Notes under the pieces: model-generated | What the model saw: the letters and a program-made list of their open reading frames with translations, nothing else | Databases searched by the model: none | What the model was told of the DNA's origin: nothing | Translations under genes and position numbers: made by a program | Shown here: positions 14,426 to 24,094 of the stretch, in pieces | Layout: each line of letters starts with the position of its first letter | Numbering within the stretch: the stretch's first letter is position 1 | Assembly (NCBI GenBank): GCA_015065085.1 | Contig: SVQW01000017.1 | Span: 1 to 56,414, forward strand | DNA from: Oscillospiraceae bacterium | GTDB taxonomy: Bacteria; Bacillota; Clostridia; Oscillospirales; SIG627 | Direction of reading: 5' to 3' | DNA length: 56,414 nt

Positions 14426-16147
14426 TTATTTCGTATTATCACGGATATATCTGACAATATCCAGCGAATAATCAATTTTTTTCATAGGGGTCATTATGTA
14501 GTAGCCGTCACAGTCATTTTTAATGCGGTCAATAATGGAGCAGGCATAGGATACGCAAATCCTTCTGACCTCATCGGACGGCTTATCCTTTAAGCTTTCC
14601 ACAAGCTCGGCGGGGATTTCTATGCCGGGTACCTCGTTATTCAGAAACAGTGCGTTTTTATATCCCGCAGGTGGCATAATGCCTGCGAAAACCTTGCAAC
14701 CAAGCTCTTTTTTGGCTCTGAAATAGTTCTCAATATTTTTGTCGGAAAAAACAGGCTGTGTGAAAAAGCCCTGTGCACCCTCGCGCAGCTTGCGTTTTGC
14801 ACGGGTCAATTCATTATCAAAATTATTTACATTAATATTCAGCGCACCGTATATCCCATAAGGCGATTGCGAAAACACCTCACTGTTAAGAGTACTGATA
14901 TAATTTATCAGTTTATATGAGCTGAAATTGAATACATTTTTGGAATCGGCACGCTCGGTTTCAGTCATTTTGTCGCCCGTAATTGCAAGCACATGACGAA
15001 CTCCCTCAATATTTGCGGCAATAAGCCCGCCTTTTATGGCGATACGGTTTTTATCGCGACAGCATATGTGGGGAACGGTAGGTATATCCGCAAGACGCTC
15101 TATCATCGCGGCAATATGCAGACTGTCGGCACGTGCACTGCCCATAGGAGAATCGGGAACAGTAATAACGTCCGCGCCTGCCTCCTTAGCCTTACGCGCC
15201 GCTTCTATTATAAAAGATGCATCAGTGTTCATAGGCGGACTCAGTTCAACAGCAATAAGTGTGCCGTCGCTTCCCAGAACATTACGTGCCGCAACCTTTT
15301 CGTCAGGCACGGCTTGGGCAGACATACCGTACACATCAATTGCGGAAATCCTCTTTGCAAATGCCTTTATATCAATTGGGGTTGTACCGCAACAGCCTCC
15401 CACCGCCTTAACGCCTGCGGCGGCAAGCTCGCACAGCTTCGCGGCAAAGTACTCCGAGCGCTCCTTGCCGTAGGAAGTGCCTATGGTTTTAACGGGATAA
15501 CCCGCATTCGGCATTGCAATAAGTGAATATTTAGAAGTATCAAGCTGTTTTATAAGAGACAGCATGTGTGCAGGACCGCAAATGCAGTTAAGCCCCACAA
15601 AGTCCGCGCCCAATTCGCAGGCACATTCGATAAGGTTCTTATAATATCCGCCCGACTTTGTAAATCCGTCCTGAGTGACCGCAAAGGAAACTATTATAAC
15701 AGGCTGAGATACCTGCTCCTTTATATACTCAATTACCTCTTTAAGGGGCTGTGCCTCGTGCTGGGTTTCAAACAGAAAATGTGTTCCGCCGCAACGTATG
15801 AAGGTGTCCGCAATATTTACGTATTCGTCGCGTCTGTTTTTGCCGTATACGGGGCCGATATCGCAGTAAACCTGCACAGGTGTATCTTTCGCCGCCTCAC
15901 AGGCAATTTCAAAACCTCTTCTGATTATTTTCTCAATTTGTTCACGATCGGGGATAAGGTTGATATTTGCACCGAAGGTGTTTGTTTTTATAGCCTCGGC
16001 ACCGCTTTCTATGTATTCCCTGTGTATTTCGAGAACGGTTTCGGCATCATACAGATTGGCAAATTCGGGAATACGTATTCCGTGGTTAAAGGCGGCAAAA
16101 TACGTTCCGAACGCGCCGTCAAACACTATGGGTCTGATATTTGCCAT
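14426..16147 (-). CDS. Bifunctional homocysteine S-methyltransferase / methylenetetrahydrofolate reductase
   Basis: The 573-residue fusion is of the YitJ type. Residues 1 to about 275 form the homocysteine S-methyltransferase barrel: FDGAFGTYFAAFN at the start, zinc ligand Cys in GLNCICGPAHM, and the paired Cys of GGCCGTTP near residue 250. Residues from about 290 form a MetF-type flavin reductase domain (ELSPPMNTDASF, AGADVITVPDSPMG, GFFTQPVFS). Together the two domains would reduce methylene-THF and supply methyl groups for methionine synthesis. It overlaps no neighbour but lies six bases after the membrane-protein gene and 16 before the GH106-like gene, in one operon. The start has AGGAG. 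Confidence 0.92.
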   Translation of the reverse strand: MANIRPIVFDGAFGTYFAAFNHGIRIPEFANLYDAETVLEIHREYIESGAEAIKTNTFGANINLIPDREQIEKIIRRGFEIACEAAKDTPVQVYCDIGPVYGKNRRDEYVNIADTFIRCGGTHFLFETQHEAQPLKEVIEYIKEQVSQPVIIVSFAVTQDGFTKSGGYYKNLIECACELGADFVGLNCICGPAHMLSLIKQLDTSKYSLIAMPNAGYPVKTIGTSYGKERSEYFAAKLCELAAAGVKAVGGCCGTTPIDIKAFAKRISAIDVYGMSAQAVPDEKVAARNVLGSDGTLIAVELSPPMNTDASFIIEAARKAKEAGADVITVPDSPMGSARADSLHIAAMIERLADIPTVPHICCRDKNRIAIKGGLIAANIEGVRHVLAITGDKMTETERADSKNVFNFSSYKLINYISTLNSEVFSQSPYGIYGALNINVNNFDNELTRAKRKLREGAQGFFTQPVFSDKNIENYFRAKKELGCKVFAGIMPPAGYKNALFLNNEVPGIEIPAELVESLKDKPSDEVRRICVSYACSIIDRIKNDCDGYYIMTPMKKIDYSLDIVRYIRDNTK

Positions 16148-16153
16148 ACAGCT

Positions 16154-16783
16154 TTACTCCTGTTCGTAATATTTTCTGTACATAAAAAATGTAACCATTG
16201 ACAGCGAAATAAGATACACCGCAGTGGATATGTCAAAAACAAGAAGCCTTATAGTCGCCGAAAACAGCATTTCAAAGACCTTTATTATACCAACCGTAAC
16301 AAGAGAAACGGCGTGCACGAATGCGGAAAATCTTATATACACAGAAGCCTTTTTATCCAAGGACACCATAAAAAAATATGTTGCGGGAAACAAAATAAAA
16401 AGCTTTGCCAGAAGTACTATTCCCAACGGTATTGAAATGATGGGAAAATTGAAAATAACAAGACCGTATATTCCGACCAGCACAATAACCGCAAGGTACA
16501 ATGCGCAATACACCGCAGAAGCGGCACAAACTATTCTTTTTACAATTCCCTTTTCATACATTACATGACTGGCAAAGAAAAATACCAGCAGTGAAAAGAA
16601 AACCGACAGCGCAATATAGTCGAGCGACCCCATTCTTATACCCATTCCGGGTATTCTTCCGTAAACTATGGCGGGAAGAGTGTTAACGGTAACAAAGATA
16701 TACATGGGCGAAATCAGCGAATACACAAATACGCCAAATGTAACGCTCATGGAAAGCTTCTGGAAAAACACATTTTCATTCAA
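16154..16783 (-). CDS. Multipass membrane protein of unknown function
   Basis: The 209-residue protein is very hydrophobic, with about six transmembrane segments (for example IALSVFFSLLVFFFASHVMY, LYLAVIVLVGIYGLVIF, LGIVLLAKLFILFPATYFFMV) and few charged residues outside short loops. No family is recognised. The start appears to be a TTG at 16783 with AAGGATG upstream; there is no in-frame ATG before residue 12. It lies between uppP and the methyltransferase/reductase gene with gaps of 29 and 6 bases, so it is co-transcribed. Confidence 0.75.
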   Translation of the reverse strand: MNENVFFQKLSMSVTFGVFVYSLISPMYIFVTVNTLPAIVYGRIPGMGIRMGSLDYIALSVFFSLLVFFFASHVMYEKGIVKRIVCAASAVYCALYLAVIVLVGIYGLVIFNFPIISIPLGIVLLAKLFILFPATYFFMVSLDKKASVYIRFSAFVHAVSLVTVGIIKVFEMLFSATIRLLVFDISTAVYLISLSMVTFFMYRKYYEQE

Positions 16784-16812
16784 TGTTTTTCACATCCTTT
16801 TATGGTTTGGTT

Positions 16813-17652
16813 TTATGCATACAGGCAGGATTTTAAAACGAAATACAATATGATTACCACACCCAGTGCAATGCGGTACACGCCAAATGCCTTGAAATCA
16901 TGCTTCCTTACATAGCCCACAAGGAATTTCAGTGCCAGTATTGACACAACAAAGGCAGTAATCATGCCTACGGCAAGTATCATAAATTCATGCGCGGTAA
17001 AGCCGAGGCCGTGCTTCAAAAGCTTGAGTGCGCTTGCACCCAGCATAACGGGAACAGCCATAAAAAACGAAAATTCCGCCGCAACATATCTTGAACAGCC
17101 GAGTATCACAGCGCCCAGTATGGTAGTGCCCGAACGGGACGTACCCGGTATAAGTGCCAATATCTGGAACATACCGATAAGAAATGCGGTTTTGTATGTA
17201 AGTGCAGTCAGCGCATCCGTAGCGGGCTTACGCAGCTTATTGCGGTTTTCGATAACAATGAACAGTACACCGTAAATTATAAGGGTTGCCGCAACGGTGT
17301 AAGGGTTAAAAAACACCTCGTTGATTTTGTCGTCAAACAGTACGCCTATAACACCCGCAGGAATAACAGCGATTATAACCTTGAGCCAGAGGTTATAAAC
17401 CTCTTTTCTTTCGGACGCGGTTTTGGAGGGCGAAAACGGAAAAAGCTTGCTCCAGAACAACACAACAACAGCCAGTATAGAGCCGAACTGAACCACAACC
17501 TCAAACATTTCGGCAAAGCTTTCACTTACAAGAGTTCCCGTGAATTCCTGCCAGATTATAAGATGCCCCGTACTGCTGACGGGAAGCCATTCGGTTATAC
17601 CCTGTATTATACCCAGGATAAATGAGTTTATATAGTCCAGGAATATTTGCAT
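16813..17652 (-). CDS. uppP: Undecaprenyl-diphosphatase (BacA/UppP family)
   Basis: This membrane enzyme dephosphorylates undecaprenyl diphosphate to recycle the lipid carrier of peptidoglycan and other surface polymers, and can give bacitracin tolerance. At 279 residues it has the usual length. The conserved GITEWLPVSSTGHLI is at residues 18-32, and LIPGTSRSGTTI near residue 165 is the second active-site motif. There are about eight hydrophobic segments. Its ATG is three bases after the TAG of the Cys-cluster gene, so translation is probably coupled. Confidence 0.95.
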   Translation of the reverse strand: MQIFLDYINSFILGIIQGITEWLPVSSTGHLIIWQEFTGTLVSESFAEMFEVVVQFGSILAVVVLFWSKLFPFSPSKTASERKEVYNLWLKVIIAVIPAGVIGVLFDDKINEVFFNPYTVAATLIIYGVLFIVIENRNKLRKPATDALTALTYKTAFLIGMFQILALIPGTSRSGTTILGAVILGCSRYVAAEFSFFMAVPVMLGASALKLLKHGLGFTAHEFMILAVGMITAFVVSILALKFLVGYVRKHDFKAFGVYRIALGVVIILYFVLKSCLYA

Positions 17653-17655
17653 AAG

Positions 17656-18147
17656 CTACTCCAATCCGAGCTTTTGCCTTAATGTGGCTATTTCCTGCAA
17701 AAGCTCTCCCTGATTTTTGAAAAACATATAGTAACGTTCCTCGGTACACAGCAGCCTTACCGCCTTACGCACGGCACGCTCAAAGCTTTTTTCACACTTT
17801 TCACGGCAGTTGGCAAGCGGGCAGAACGGTGTACCCCGAGGGTCAAGCATAAGCCTTACTTTAAGCCTGCCGTCCGTTTTTTCCACAATGGGGAAATACG
17901 GAAAAATACGGCATCCGAAAGGTCTTACACCGCGTTCGCCGGCACAGTCGGCGTCACACTTCAGATTATATTCGCCGTCGGTATATTTTATTTCAAAATC
18001 CTCACGACCGCGAAACAGCATTTCCTCATCCGGAAGAAGCCATATCTCGCCCTCACCCTTGCAGCATGCTTTATTGCAAAGCGTTCCGCAATCGTATCTG
18101 AGAGGCGTTTCCTTTTCAAGATATTCGTATGCTTTTTTTATTATCAT
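17656..18147 (-). CDS. Cys-cluster protein (YkgJ-like)
   Basis: The 163-residue protein has about ten cysteines arranged as CGTLCNKACC near the start, then CDADCAGE, FGCRIFPYFP, FCPLANCREKC and LLC. This pattern resembles the YkgJ-type CxxxCC zinc/iron-cluster proteins, whose function is mostly unknown. The start ATG at 18147 is two bases from the obg stop. It ends in TAG, which is in frame with the uppP start three bases later, so readthrough would produce a fusion; I regard that as incidental. It is probably a metal-binding protein. Confidence 0.7.
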   Translation of the reverse strand: MIIKKAYEYLEKETPLRYDCGTLCNKACCKGEGEIWLLPDEEMLFRGREDFEIKYTDGEYNLKCDADCAGERGVRPFGCRIFPYFPIVEKTDGRLKVRLMLDPRGTPFCPLANCREKCEKSFERAVRKAVRLLCTEERYYMFFKNQGELLQEIATLRQKLGLE

Positions 18148-18149
18148 GG

Positions 18150-19418
18150 TTATTTCACAAACTCAAATTCAAAGTCGTAGATATTTACGGTATCGCCATC
18201 TCCCGCGCCCGCTTCCTCCAGCATTTTTATGACACCTGCGTTGCGCAGTACCTTCTGGAAGTAGGACAGTGACTCACGGTCGTCATAGTTGATGGAGTTG
18301 ACAACATTGAAAAGTCTTTCGCTTTCCACATAGTACACACCGTTCTCAAAGCGTATCTCAATCTTATCATCCACACTCTTGATTTCAGGCTCGTACTCAG
18401 GCTCGTAAACCTTTATGGGCGGAAGCTCGCTCAGTTTTTCGGCAACAAGGTGGATAAGCTCGTTTATACCCTCGCCTGTCGCGGCTGAAATGAATACAAC
18501 CGGGTAGTCCATCTTTTCGCAGTATTCAACAAGCTCTTTTTTCAGATCTTCATCCACACCGATATCGCACTTATTTGCGGCGATTATCTGCGGGCGGTCT
18601 ATAAGCGCCTCGCTGTAATTGATAAGCTCGGAATTGATTTTGTCCAGGTCATCAATAGGGTCTCTGCCCTCCGAGCCGGACATATCCAGAACGTGCACCA
18701 AAAGACGGCATCTGTCAATATGTCTGAGAAACTCATGTCCCAGTCCTGCGCCCTCTGCCGCGCCCTCGATAAGTCCCGGGATATCTGCCATTACAAAGCC
18801 TTTGCCCTCCTCACCCGTGGAAACAACACCCAGCATGGGGGAAAGCGTGGTGAAGTGGTAATTTGCGATTTTGGGTCTTGCGGAGCTTACCAGCGACAGT
18901 ATTGTGCTCTTGCCCACATTGGGGAAGCCCACCAGACCTACGTCCGCCAGCATTTTCAGCTCCAGAAGCACCTCACGCTCCTCGCCCTTGAGACCGCTTT
19001 TTGCAAAACGCGGAATCTGTCGTGTAGGGGTTGCAAAGTGACGGTTTCCCCAACCGCCGTTTCCGCCCTTTGCGGCTACAAATCTGCCGTCCTGAGCCAT
19101 ATCAAATATGATTTTTCCGCTTTCAGGGTCTTTTACAAGTGTTCCCGGGGGAAGCTTTATAATAAGATCATCTGCGGTTTTGCCGTGGAATTTGTTGGGC
19201 TTTCCGTCCTCTCCGTTGGATGCCACAAATTTTCTGCGGTATCTGAAAGGAAGAAGAGTGTTTTCTCCCGTATCCACCTCAAATATAATGTTACCGCCCT
19301 TTCCGCCGTCGCCGCCGTCAGGGCCGCCGTGGGAAATGTATTTTTCGCGGTGGAATGCCACACAGCCGTTTCCGCCGTCCCCTGCTTTGATATAAATTTT
19401 AACCTTGTCTATAAACAT
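18150..19418 (-). CDS. obg: GTPase Obg/CgtA
   Basis: A ribosome-associated GTPase needed for 50S maturation and stress signalling; in Bacillus it also affects sporulation. The 422-residue protein has all three parts: the glycine-rich Obg fold (residues 1-158), the G domain with GFPNVGKS (near 162), DIPGLIEG and NKCD, and the C-terminal OCT domain, including SLSYFQKVLRNAGV. The ribosome binding site is AGAGGA. It is the second gene of the operon, four bases after the beta-propeller-like gene. Confidence 0.97.
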   Translation of the reverse strand: MFIDKVKIYIKAGDGGNGCVAFHREKYISHGGPDGGDGGKGGNIIFEVDTGENTLLPFRYRRKFVASNGEDGKPNKFHGKTADDLIIKLPPGTLVKDPESGKIIFDMAQDGRFVAAKGGNGGWGNRHFATPTRQIPRFAKSGLKGEEREVLLELKMLADVGLVGFPNVGKSTILSLVSSARPKIANYHFTTLSPMLGVVSTGEEGKGFVMADIPGLIEGAAEGAGLGHEFLRHIDRCRLLVHVLDMSGSEGRDPIDDLDKINSELINYSEALIDRPQIIAANKCDIGVDEDLKKELVEYCEKMDYPVVFISAATGEGINELIHLVAEKLSELPPIKVYEPEYEPEIKSVDDKIEIRFENGVYYVESERLFNVVNSINYDDRESLSYFQKVLRNAGVIKMLEEAGAGDGDTVNIYDFEFEFVK

Positions 19419-19421
19419 ATT

Positions 19422-20456
19422 TTATTCCTCTGCCTTTACAAAGCCTTCTTTTTCGTCGTATTTGTAAAGTCTTATGACCGTACCGAAAATATCCTCATTT
19501 CTGTATGGCTCTGACATATAGAAATATCCGTCGCCCAGCGATATCATACCCGTGCTTCCGTGCGGAAAACGTGAACCGTATATGCCTGTTTTTTCATCAC
19601 ACTCAAAAACCTTCGCAAGAGCCATGGTCTCATGCTCTTCATTTATTCCCTTAAGCATTTCTTTTACGGGCTTTTGTGTACGGTCAAAGGCAAACATTGA
19701 GTAGTTGGGGAATTCAGGCTTTTTGCCTCTGTAAACTGCCGCAAACATATATCCCGTCACGGGGTCGTATTCCAGATTCTGAACACCGTAATTGGTATTA
19801 CCGGTGTACACAAAATACTTACTGTCCGGCTTTTGGGGTCCGGAGGTGTGAACATTGTTCTGGTTAAGCGGCTGAGCATACTTATCCCAGTCCGAAGTAT
19901 CATATCTTACCACTATCTGGTAGTCGTTGTCACTGCGTTCAAGGTCGCTGTATATTCCGTAGGCAACGTACAGATACTTTTTACCGTCTTTTTCGCCCGG
20001 CAGGGGTGCAAAGGTAGTACCGTCCATACCCGCACAGCCGTAGGTGTGTCCCTCGGCAGAAAAATCATTATACACCTCATGCATAAACACGGTGGTCATA
20101 ACATCATCATGTTCGGCACTCATGCCTATGCGGTCGATCTTTTCAACATCAAACGAGGCAATATAAAATGCGTTACGGTCGATTGCTCTTCCCGTAGAAT
20201 TTGCAATGCCCTTTCCGATGGCATCATCCTTATATTCAAGTGTTCCGTATACTTTGCCGTCATCATAATTGTAGGCTATACATCCCAGATGGCCAAGAAG
20301 TCCCTTTACCGTGCCTATAATATTGCCCTTCATATCGGTTTTTACAAACTCGGTGGTAAAAGAAAGATACATGTATTCCCTCTTTGCATCCACCGCAATA
20401 CCCTGCACATGGCTGTGGCCGAAGCCGGAAACGTCTATGTTATCGGTATATTTCAT
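19422..20456 (-). CDS. Beta-propeller-like hypothetical protein
   Basis: The 344-residue protein is built of repeated short beta-type segments (GIAVDAKREYMYLSF, CIAYNYDDGKVYGTLEY, NLEYDPVTGYMFAAVY, MISLGDGYFYMSEPY) that read like propeller blades. No signal peptide or catalytic motif is seen. It is first in the operon, under a consensus promoter, and four bases from obg. It could be a sugar-lactone or surface-ligand-binding propeller; I do not recognise a family with confidence. Confidence 0.65.
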   Translation of the reverse strand: MKYTDNIDVSGFGHSHVQGIAVDAKREYMYLSFTTEFVKTDMKGNIIGTVKGLLGHLGCIAYNYDDGKVYGTLEYKDDAIGKGIANSTGRAIDRNAFYIASFDVEKIDRIGMSAEHDDVMTTVFMHEVYNDFSAEGHTYGCAGMDGTTFAPLPGEKDGKKYLYVAYGIYSDLERSDNDYQIVVRYDTSDWDKYAQPLNQNNVHTSGPQKPDSKYFVYTGNTNYGVQNLEYDPVTGYMFAAVYRGKKPEFPNYSMFAFDRTQKPVKEMLKGINEEHETMALAKVFECDEKTGIYGSRFPHGSTGMISLGDGYFYMSEPYRNEDIFGTVIRLYKYDEKEGFVKAEE

Positions 20457-20490
20457 AACTCAATCCCCCGGTAATTATATTTTCCTGAAC

Positions 20491-20519
20491 AGTATACCAT
20501 AAAAATAACTTTTTTTCAA
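20491..20519 (-). promoter_or_regulatory. Promoter of the obg/uppP operon
   Basis: On the minus strand, TTGAAA (20514-20519) and TATACT (20491-20496) are separated by 17 bases, upstream of the start at 20456. Confidence 0.7.
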
Positions 20520-20538
20520 TGTTTTTGCCATATAAATA

Positions 20539-20567
20539 TTGAAAAAAACGTATTTATGTGTTAAAAT
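20539..20567 (+). promoter_or_regulatory. Promoter of the GH28-like/rhamnosidase run
   Basis: TTGAAA (20539-20544) and TAAAAT (20562-20567) have a 17-base spacer. It is back-to-back with the promoter of the obg operon, with only 19 bases between their -35 elements. Confidence 0.7.
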
Positions 20568-20599
20568 AACACTACCGATTTTTAATAAGGAGCACCATT

Positions 20600-21961
20600 A
20601 TGACAAAAAACGAAATTTATACTTCTCTTGAGAAAATGAAATCTGAAAATCTCGCTCTTTCCGCAACTCTCACAGATAAAGCAAACATAACAGAGTATTC
20701 CTGCCTCGTAAATGACGGAATATGGACAAAAGCATTTCAGACGGCTCTCAACGAGCATGAATATATTATCATTCCCAAAAGTGATACTCCCTATTACATA
20801 GACGGCTCGGTGACCATTCCATCCAACCGACATATTGAAGCGGAAAACGGCGCAGTAATAAAGCTCTGTCCCGACACAGATGTCCTCATGCTGAGAAACG
20901 AAAACACTCGCGACGGCACACATTTTCCCATAAAAAGCGGTGAAGAAAACGTAAACATCTCAATAAACGGCGGACGCTGGGAGGAAAGCCGCACAACCCG
21001 TGCGGGCTACGGTAAAACGGGAAAATATGACGAAAACCGCAGTTTTTACGGCGTTTCCTGCCTTATGTTTTTCAACAACATAAAAAATCTGACTCTCACA
21101 AATGTCACCTTCTGCCACACAGCAGGCTTTGCCGTACAGATCGGCAATGTACAAAATGCTGTTTTTGAAAACATCAACTTCATCGAGTGCTTTGCCGACG
21201 GCATACACTGCAACGGCAACACAAAAAACCTGTGGGTGAAGAATCTGGACGGTGAGGTGGGTGACGACCTTATCGCGCTTAATATGTACGACTGGCAGGA
21301 CTCCTCGGTGAATTTCGGTCCTCTTGAAAATGTATGGTGCGAAAATGTGTCATTAAAATCCACAACACTGTACAGTTCACAGCGCATACTGCCGGGCGTG
21401 TACTACTATGATGACGGCTCAAGTGTGGATTGCAGTGCACGAAACATTGTGTTGAAAAACTTCAGCGGTGTAAATGTATTCAAAATGTACTACCAAACAC
21501 CAAGTTATTCCGTTGACACTCTTCCCGAAAAGGGCAAGGTGGGAAGCGGAGGAAATATATATTTCGAGGACATTGAGCTTGATCTTTTCCGCCCCGGCGA
21601 CGGCACCCCCAACTACACGGAATCCGACCCCAAAACCGGTTTTTTCGGTGCATTTGAAATTGGTGCCAACATCGACGGGCTCTTCCTTGAAAACATCCGC
21701 GTAAAGCTTTACAAGGACAAATTTCCTCTGGGATATTTCATGACAGTGGGTCCCAAATCCTACCGTGCGGGAAATGTTGAGGTGTTCGACCCCTACGCAA
21801 GCTGTCATGTAAAAAACATTCATCTTAAAGATATTACTGTCAACGGACAAAAGATAACATCAACTGACGGGCTTGTAAAAGAAGTAGTATTTGATGATGT
21901 ATACGGTGACGGACTCGCCTGCGGAAATGGCAAGGCGGAAAAAATTTTTCTTGAACAATAA
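20600..21961 (+). CDS. GH28-like right-handed beta-helix protein
   Basis: The 453-residue protein matches the polygalacturonase-like beta-helix superfamily: repeated NI/NV turns (NLTLTNVTFCHTAG, NAVFENINFIECFADGIHCNG) and the motif VGDDLIALNM, which corresponds to the GDD aspartates of GH28. FADG sits where GH28 has NTD. I find neither the GHG histidine nor the RIK basic motif. No signal peptide is seen. The activity may therefore be non-standard (an atypical glycosidase or lyase acting on pectin-derived fragments). It starts at ATG 20600 after AAGGAG and is followed by two rhamnosidases. Confidence 0.7.
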   Translation: MTKNEIYTSLEKMKSENLALSATLTDKANITEYSCLVNDGIWTKAFQTALNEHEYIIIPKSDTPYYIDGSVTIPSNRHIEAENGAVIKLCPDTDVLMLRNENTRDGTHFPIKSGEENVNISINGGRWEESRTTRAGYGKTGKYDENRSFYGVSCLMFFNNIKNLTLTNVTFCHTAGFAVQIGNVQNAVFENINFIECFADGIHCNGNTKNLWVKNLDGEVGDDLIALNMYDWQDSSVNFGPLENVWCENVSLKSTTLYSSQRILPGVYYYDDGSSVDCSARNIVLKNFSGVNVFKMYYQTPSYSVDTLPEKGKVGSGGNIYFEDIELDLFRPGDGTPNYTESDPKTGFFGAFEIGANIDGLFLENIRVKLYKDKFPLGYFMTVGPKSYRAGNVEVFDPYASCHVKNIHLKDITVNGQKITSTDGLVKEVVFDDVYGDGLACGNGKAEKIFLEQ

Positions 21962-22000
21962 TTTTACATAAATATTTCACAAATCAAAAGGAGCATAATC

Positions 22001-24082
22001 ATGTTTACAAAAGCAAAGGCAATATGGCTTAAAGGTCTGGAAAATGAATTTAACATTCAGGCGCTTTTCACCGCCGAATTTTCAAAATATGAAAGCCTCG
22101 CACTTAAGATAACAGGTGCCACCGCATACAGGGTTTACATCAACGACACCCTTGTTCACTACGGCCCCGCTCGTACCGCAGGCGGTTATGCCAGAATCGA
22201 CGTTGTTCCGGTATGCGACTGTATACTCAAAGACAAAAATATTATAAGAATAGAAGCAGTCAACTATTACTGCAACTCCTTTGCCTTTGTCCGCCAGACA
22301 GGCTTTCTGCAGGCAGAAATTGTAAGCGGTGACGAGGTTATTGCGGCGACGGGCTATGATTTCAAGGCTTACCGTGTAAATTCAAGACTGCAAAAGGTCA
22401 TGAGATACTCCTATCAGCGTTGTTTTACCGAGGTTTGGGACACTGCAATCCCCGACAGCGAGCACGAAATATGCTGTCCCGATATAAACGTTAAATATCT
22501 TGACCGCCACGCCCCCCTGCCCGACCTTAACGAAATTATGCTTGACGAAATTACACAGATAGGTGAATTCGGTTTTCTCAAAGAGGAATACCCCCACAGA
22601 AAACAGAGATTTATTGATTCAATAAACCTCACGGTAGACGGCAAAACCGACACAATTATGGGCTATACTCTTGACCAAATAGAAGAAAAGCCCATGTATG
22701 TATTCGACCAGCTGGACTACACCTTTGCCGAGGACAAAAAATCTCTCGGCTCGGCAATTTCGAAGGGCAAATATGCATTTTTCGACCTGAAAAAGAACAT
22801 CACAGGCATGATACACCTCAAATTCAACGCAAAAACAAATTCAAAAATTTATATTGTCTTTGACGAAAGACTGGCTGACGGTAAAATAAACCACGCAATA
22901 TGGTCCACTGTAAATATAGTTCAGCTTACTGCTCAGGGTATGCAGGATTTTTCAACCTTTGAGGTTTACGGCTTCAGATATGCGGCTGTATTCGTAATGG
23001 AGGGCGAAATAGAGCTTGACGGATTTTCTGTCATTGAATATAAAAATCCCATCAAGAATCCACCCGCACTCAAGTGTGACGACCCTCTTGTTCAGGGCAT
23101 TTACACTGCGGCAGTTGAAACCCTCAGACAAAATTCCGTCGACCTTTACACAGACTGTCCCACACGTGAGCGTGCCGGCTGGCTGTGCGACAGTTACTAC
23201 TCCGCACAGGCTGAATACGCCTTTACAGGCAAAACCGATGTTGAAGACGATTTTATTGAAAACTACCTGATTCAGACCTGCAAATATATTCCTTATGGTA
23301 TGCTTCCCATGTGCTACCCCTCCGACCATTACGGCGGTCAGCATATTCCTCAGTGGGCAATGTGGTTCGTGTTGGAAATAGAGCAGTACAAACAGCGCAA
23401 GCCGGAATTTGATTTAAAGCGCTTTGAGCCTATTGCTTACAATCTTCTCAGCTATCTTGCACAATTTGAAAACGAATACCGTCTTTTGGAAAACCTGCCC
23501 GGCTGGAACTTTGTTGAATGGTCACAGGCAAACAGCTGGACAAAGGGCGTAAACTTCCCGACAAATATGCTGTACAGCGAAATGCTGTGTATCATAGGAC
23601 GTCTTTTCAACGACGACCTGCTTATTAAGAAAGCGGCAAAAATACGTGATGCCATCGTTCTTCTGTCCTACAACGGCACCTTCTTCTGCGACCAGGCATA
23701 CAGAAACGAAAGCAATGAGCTTATCACTTATCCCGACCGTATTACCGAGGTTTGCCAGTACTATGCATTCCGTTTCCGTGTTGCGGATAAAGAGAATTTT
23801 CCCAAGCTTTACGACATCCTTCTCACCGACTTTTACCCCAACACTACCATGTGGCCCGACATACCCAAGGTCAACGCATTTATCGGTATGTATGTGCGTA
23901 TGGAGCTTTTACGCGAGTGGGGCAAAAATGAAATGCTGGTAAAAGAAATAAAAGACTTCTTCCAGCACATGGCACAGCACACAGGTACTCTGTGGGAGCA
24001 TAAAGACATGACAGCCGGAAGCCTTAACCACGGCTTTGCATCCTATGTAGGCGGACTTCTTCTTGAAATATTCAATAAATAA
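22001..24082 (+). CDS. GH78-like alpha-L-rhamnosidase, copy A
   Basis: The 693-residue protein has the GH78 layout: N-terminal beta-sandwich domain (YRVYINDTLVHYGPAR), second beta-domain, then an (alpha/alpha)6 barrel. The catalytic-site motif DCPTRERAGW is near residue 385 and the later TLWEHKD glutamate near 663, followed by SLNHGF. These match the acid and base positions of known rhamnosidases. No signal peptide is seen, so it is intracellular. It has a close tandem copy 12 bases downstream. Product is probably rhamnose released from pectic (rhamnogalacturonan) or flavonoid glycosides. Confidence 0.82.
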   Translation: MFTKAKAIWLKGLENEFNIQALFTAEFSKYESLALKITGATAYRVYINDTLVHYGPARTAGGYARIDVVPVCDCILKDKNIIRIEAVNYYCNSFAFVRQTGFLQAEIVSGDEVIAATGYDFKAYRVNSRLQKVMRYSYQRCFTEVWDTAIPDSEHEICCPDINVKYLDRHAPLPDLNEIMLDEITQIGEFGFLKEEYPHRKQRFIDSINLTVDGKTDTIMGYTLDQIEEKPMYVFDQLDYTFAEDKKSLGSAISKGKYAFFDLKKNITGMIHLKFNAKTNSKIYIVFDERLADGKINHAIWSTVNIVQLTAQGMQDFSTFEVYGFRYAAVFVMEGEIELDGFSVIEYKNPIKNPPALKCDDPLVQGIYTAAVETLRQNSVDLYTDCPTRERAGWLCDSYYSAQAEYAFTGKTDVEDDFIENYLIQTCKYIPYGMLPMCYPSDHYGGQHIPQWAMWFVLEIEQYKQRKPEFDLKRFEPIAYNLLSYLAQFENEYRLLENLPGWNFVEWSQANSWTKGVNFPTNMLYSEMLCIIGRLFNDDLLIKKAAKIRDAIVLLSYNGTFFCDQAYRNESNELITYPDRITEVCQYYAFRFRVADKENFPKLYDILLTDFYPNTTMWPDIPKVNAFIGMYVRMELLREWGKNEMLVKEIKDFFQHMAQHTGTLWEHKDMTAGSLNHGFASYVGGLLLEIFNK

Positions 24083-24094
24083 CAGGAGTAAATC

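Noticed and set aside
17652..17656. Cys-cluster/UppP fusion by TAG readthrough
   Set aside because: The frames do match, but uppP has its own ATG and normal length, so coupling is a simpler explanation.
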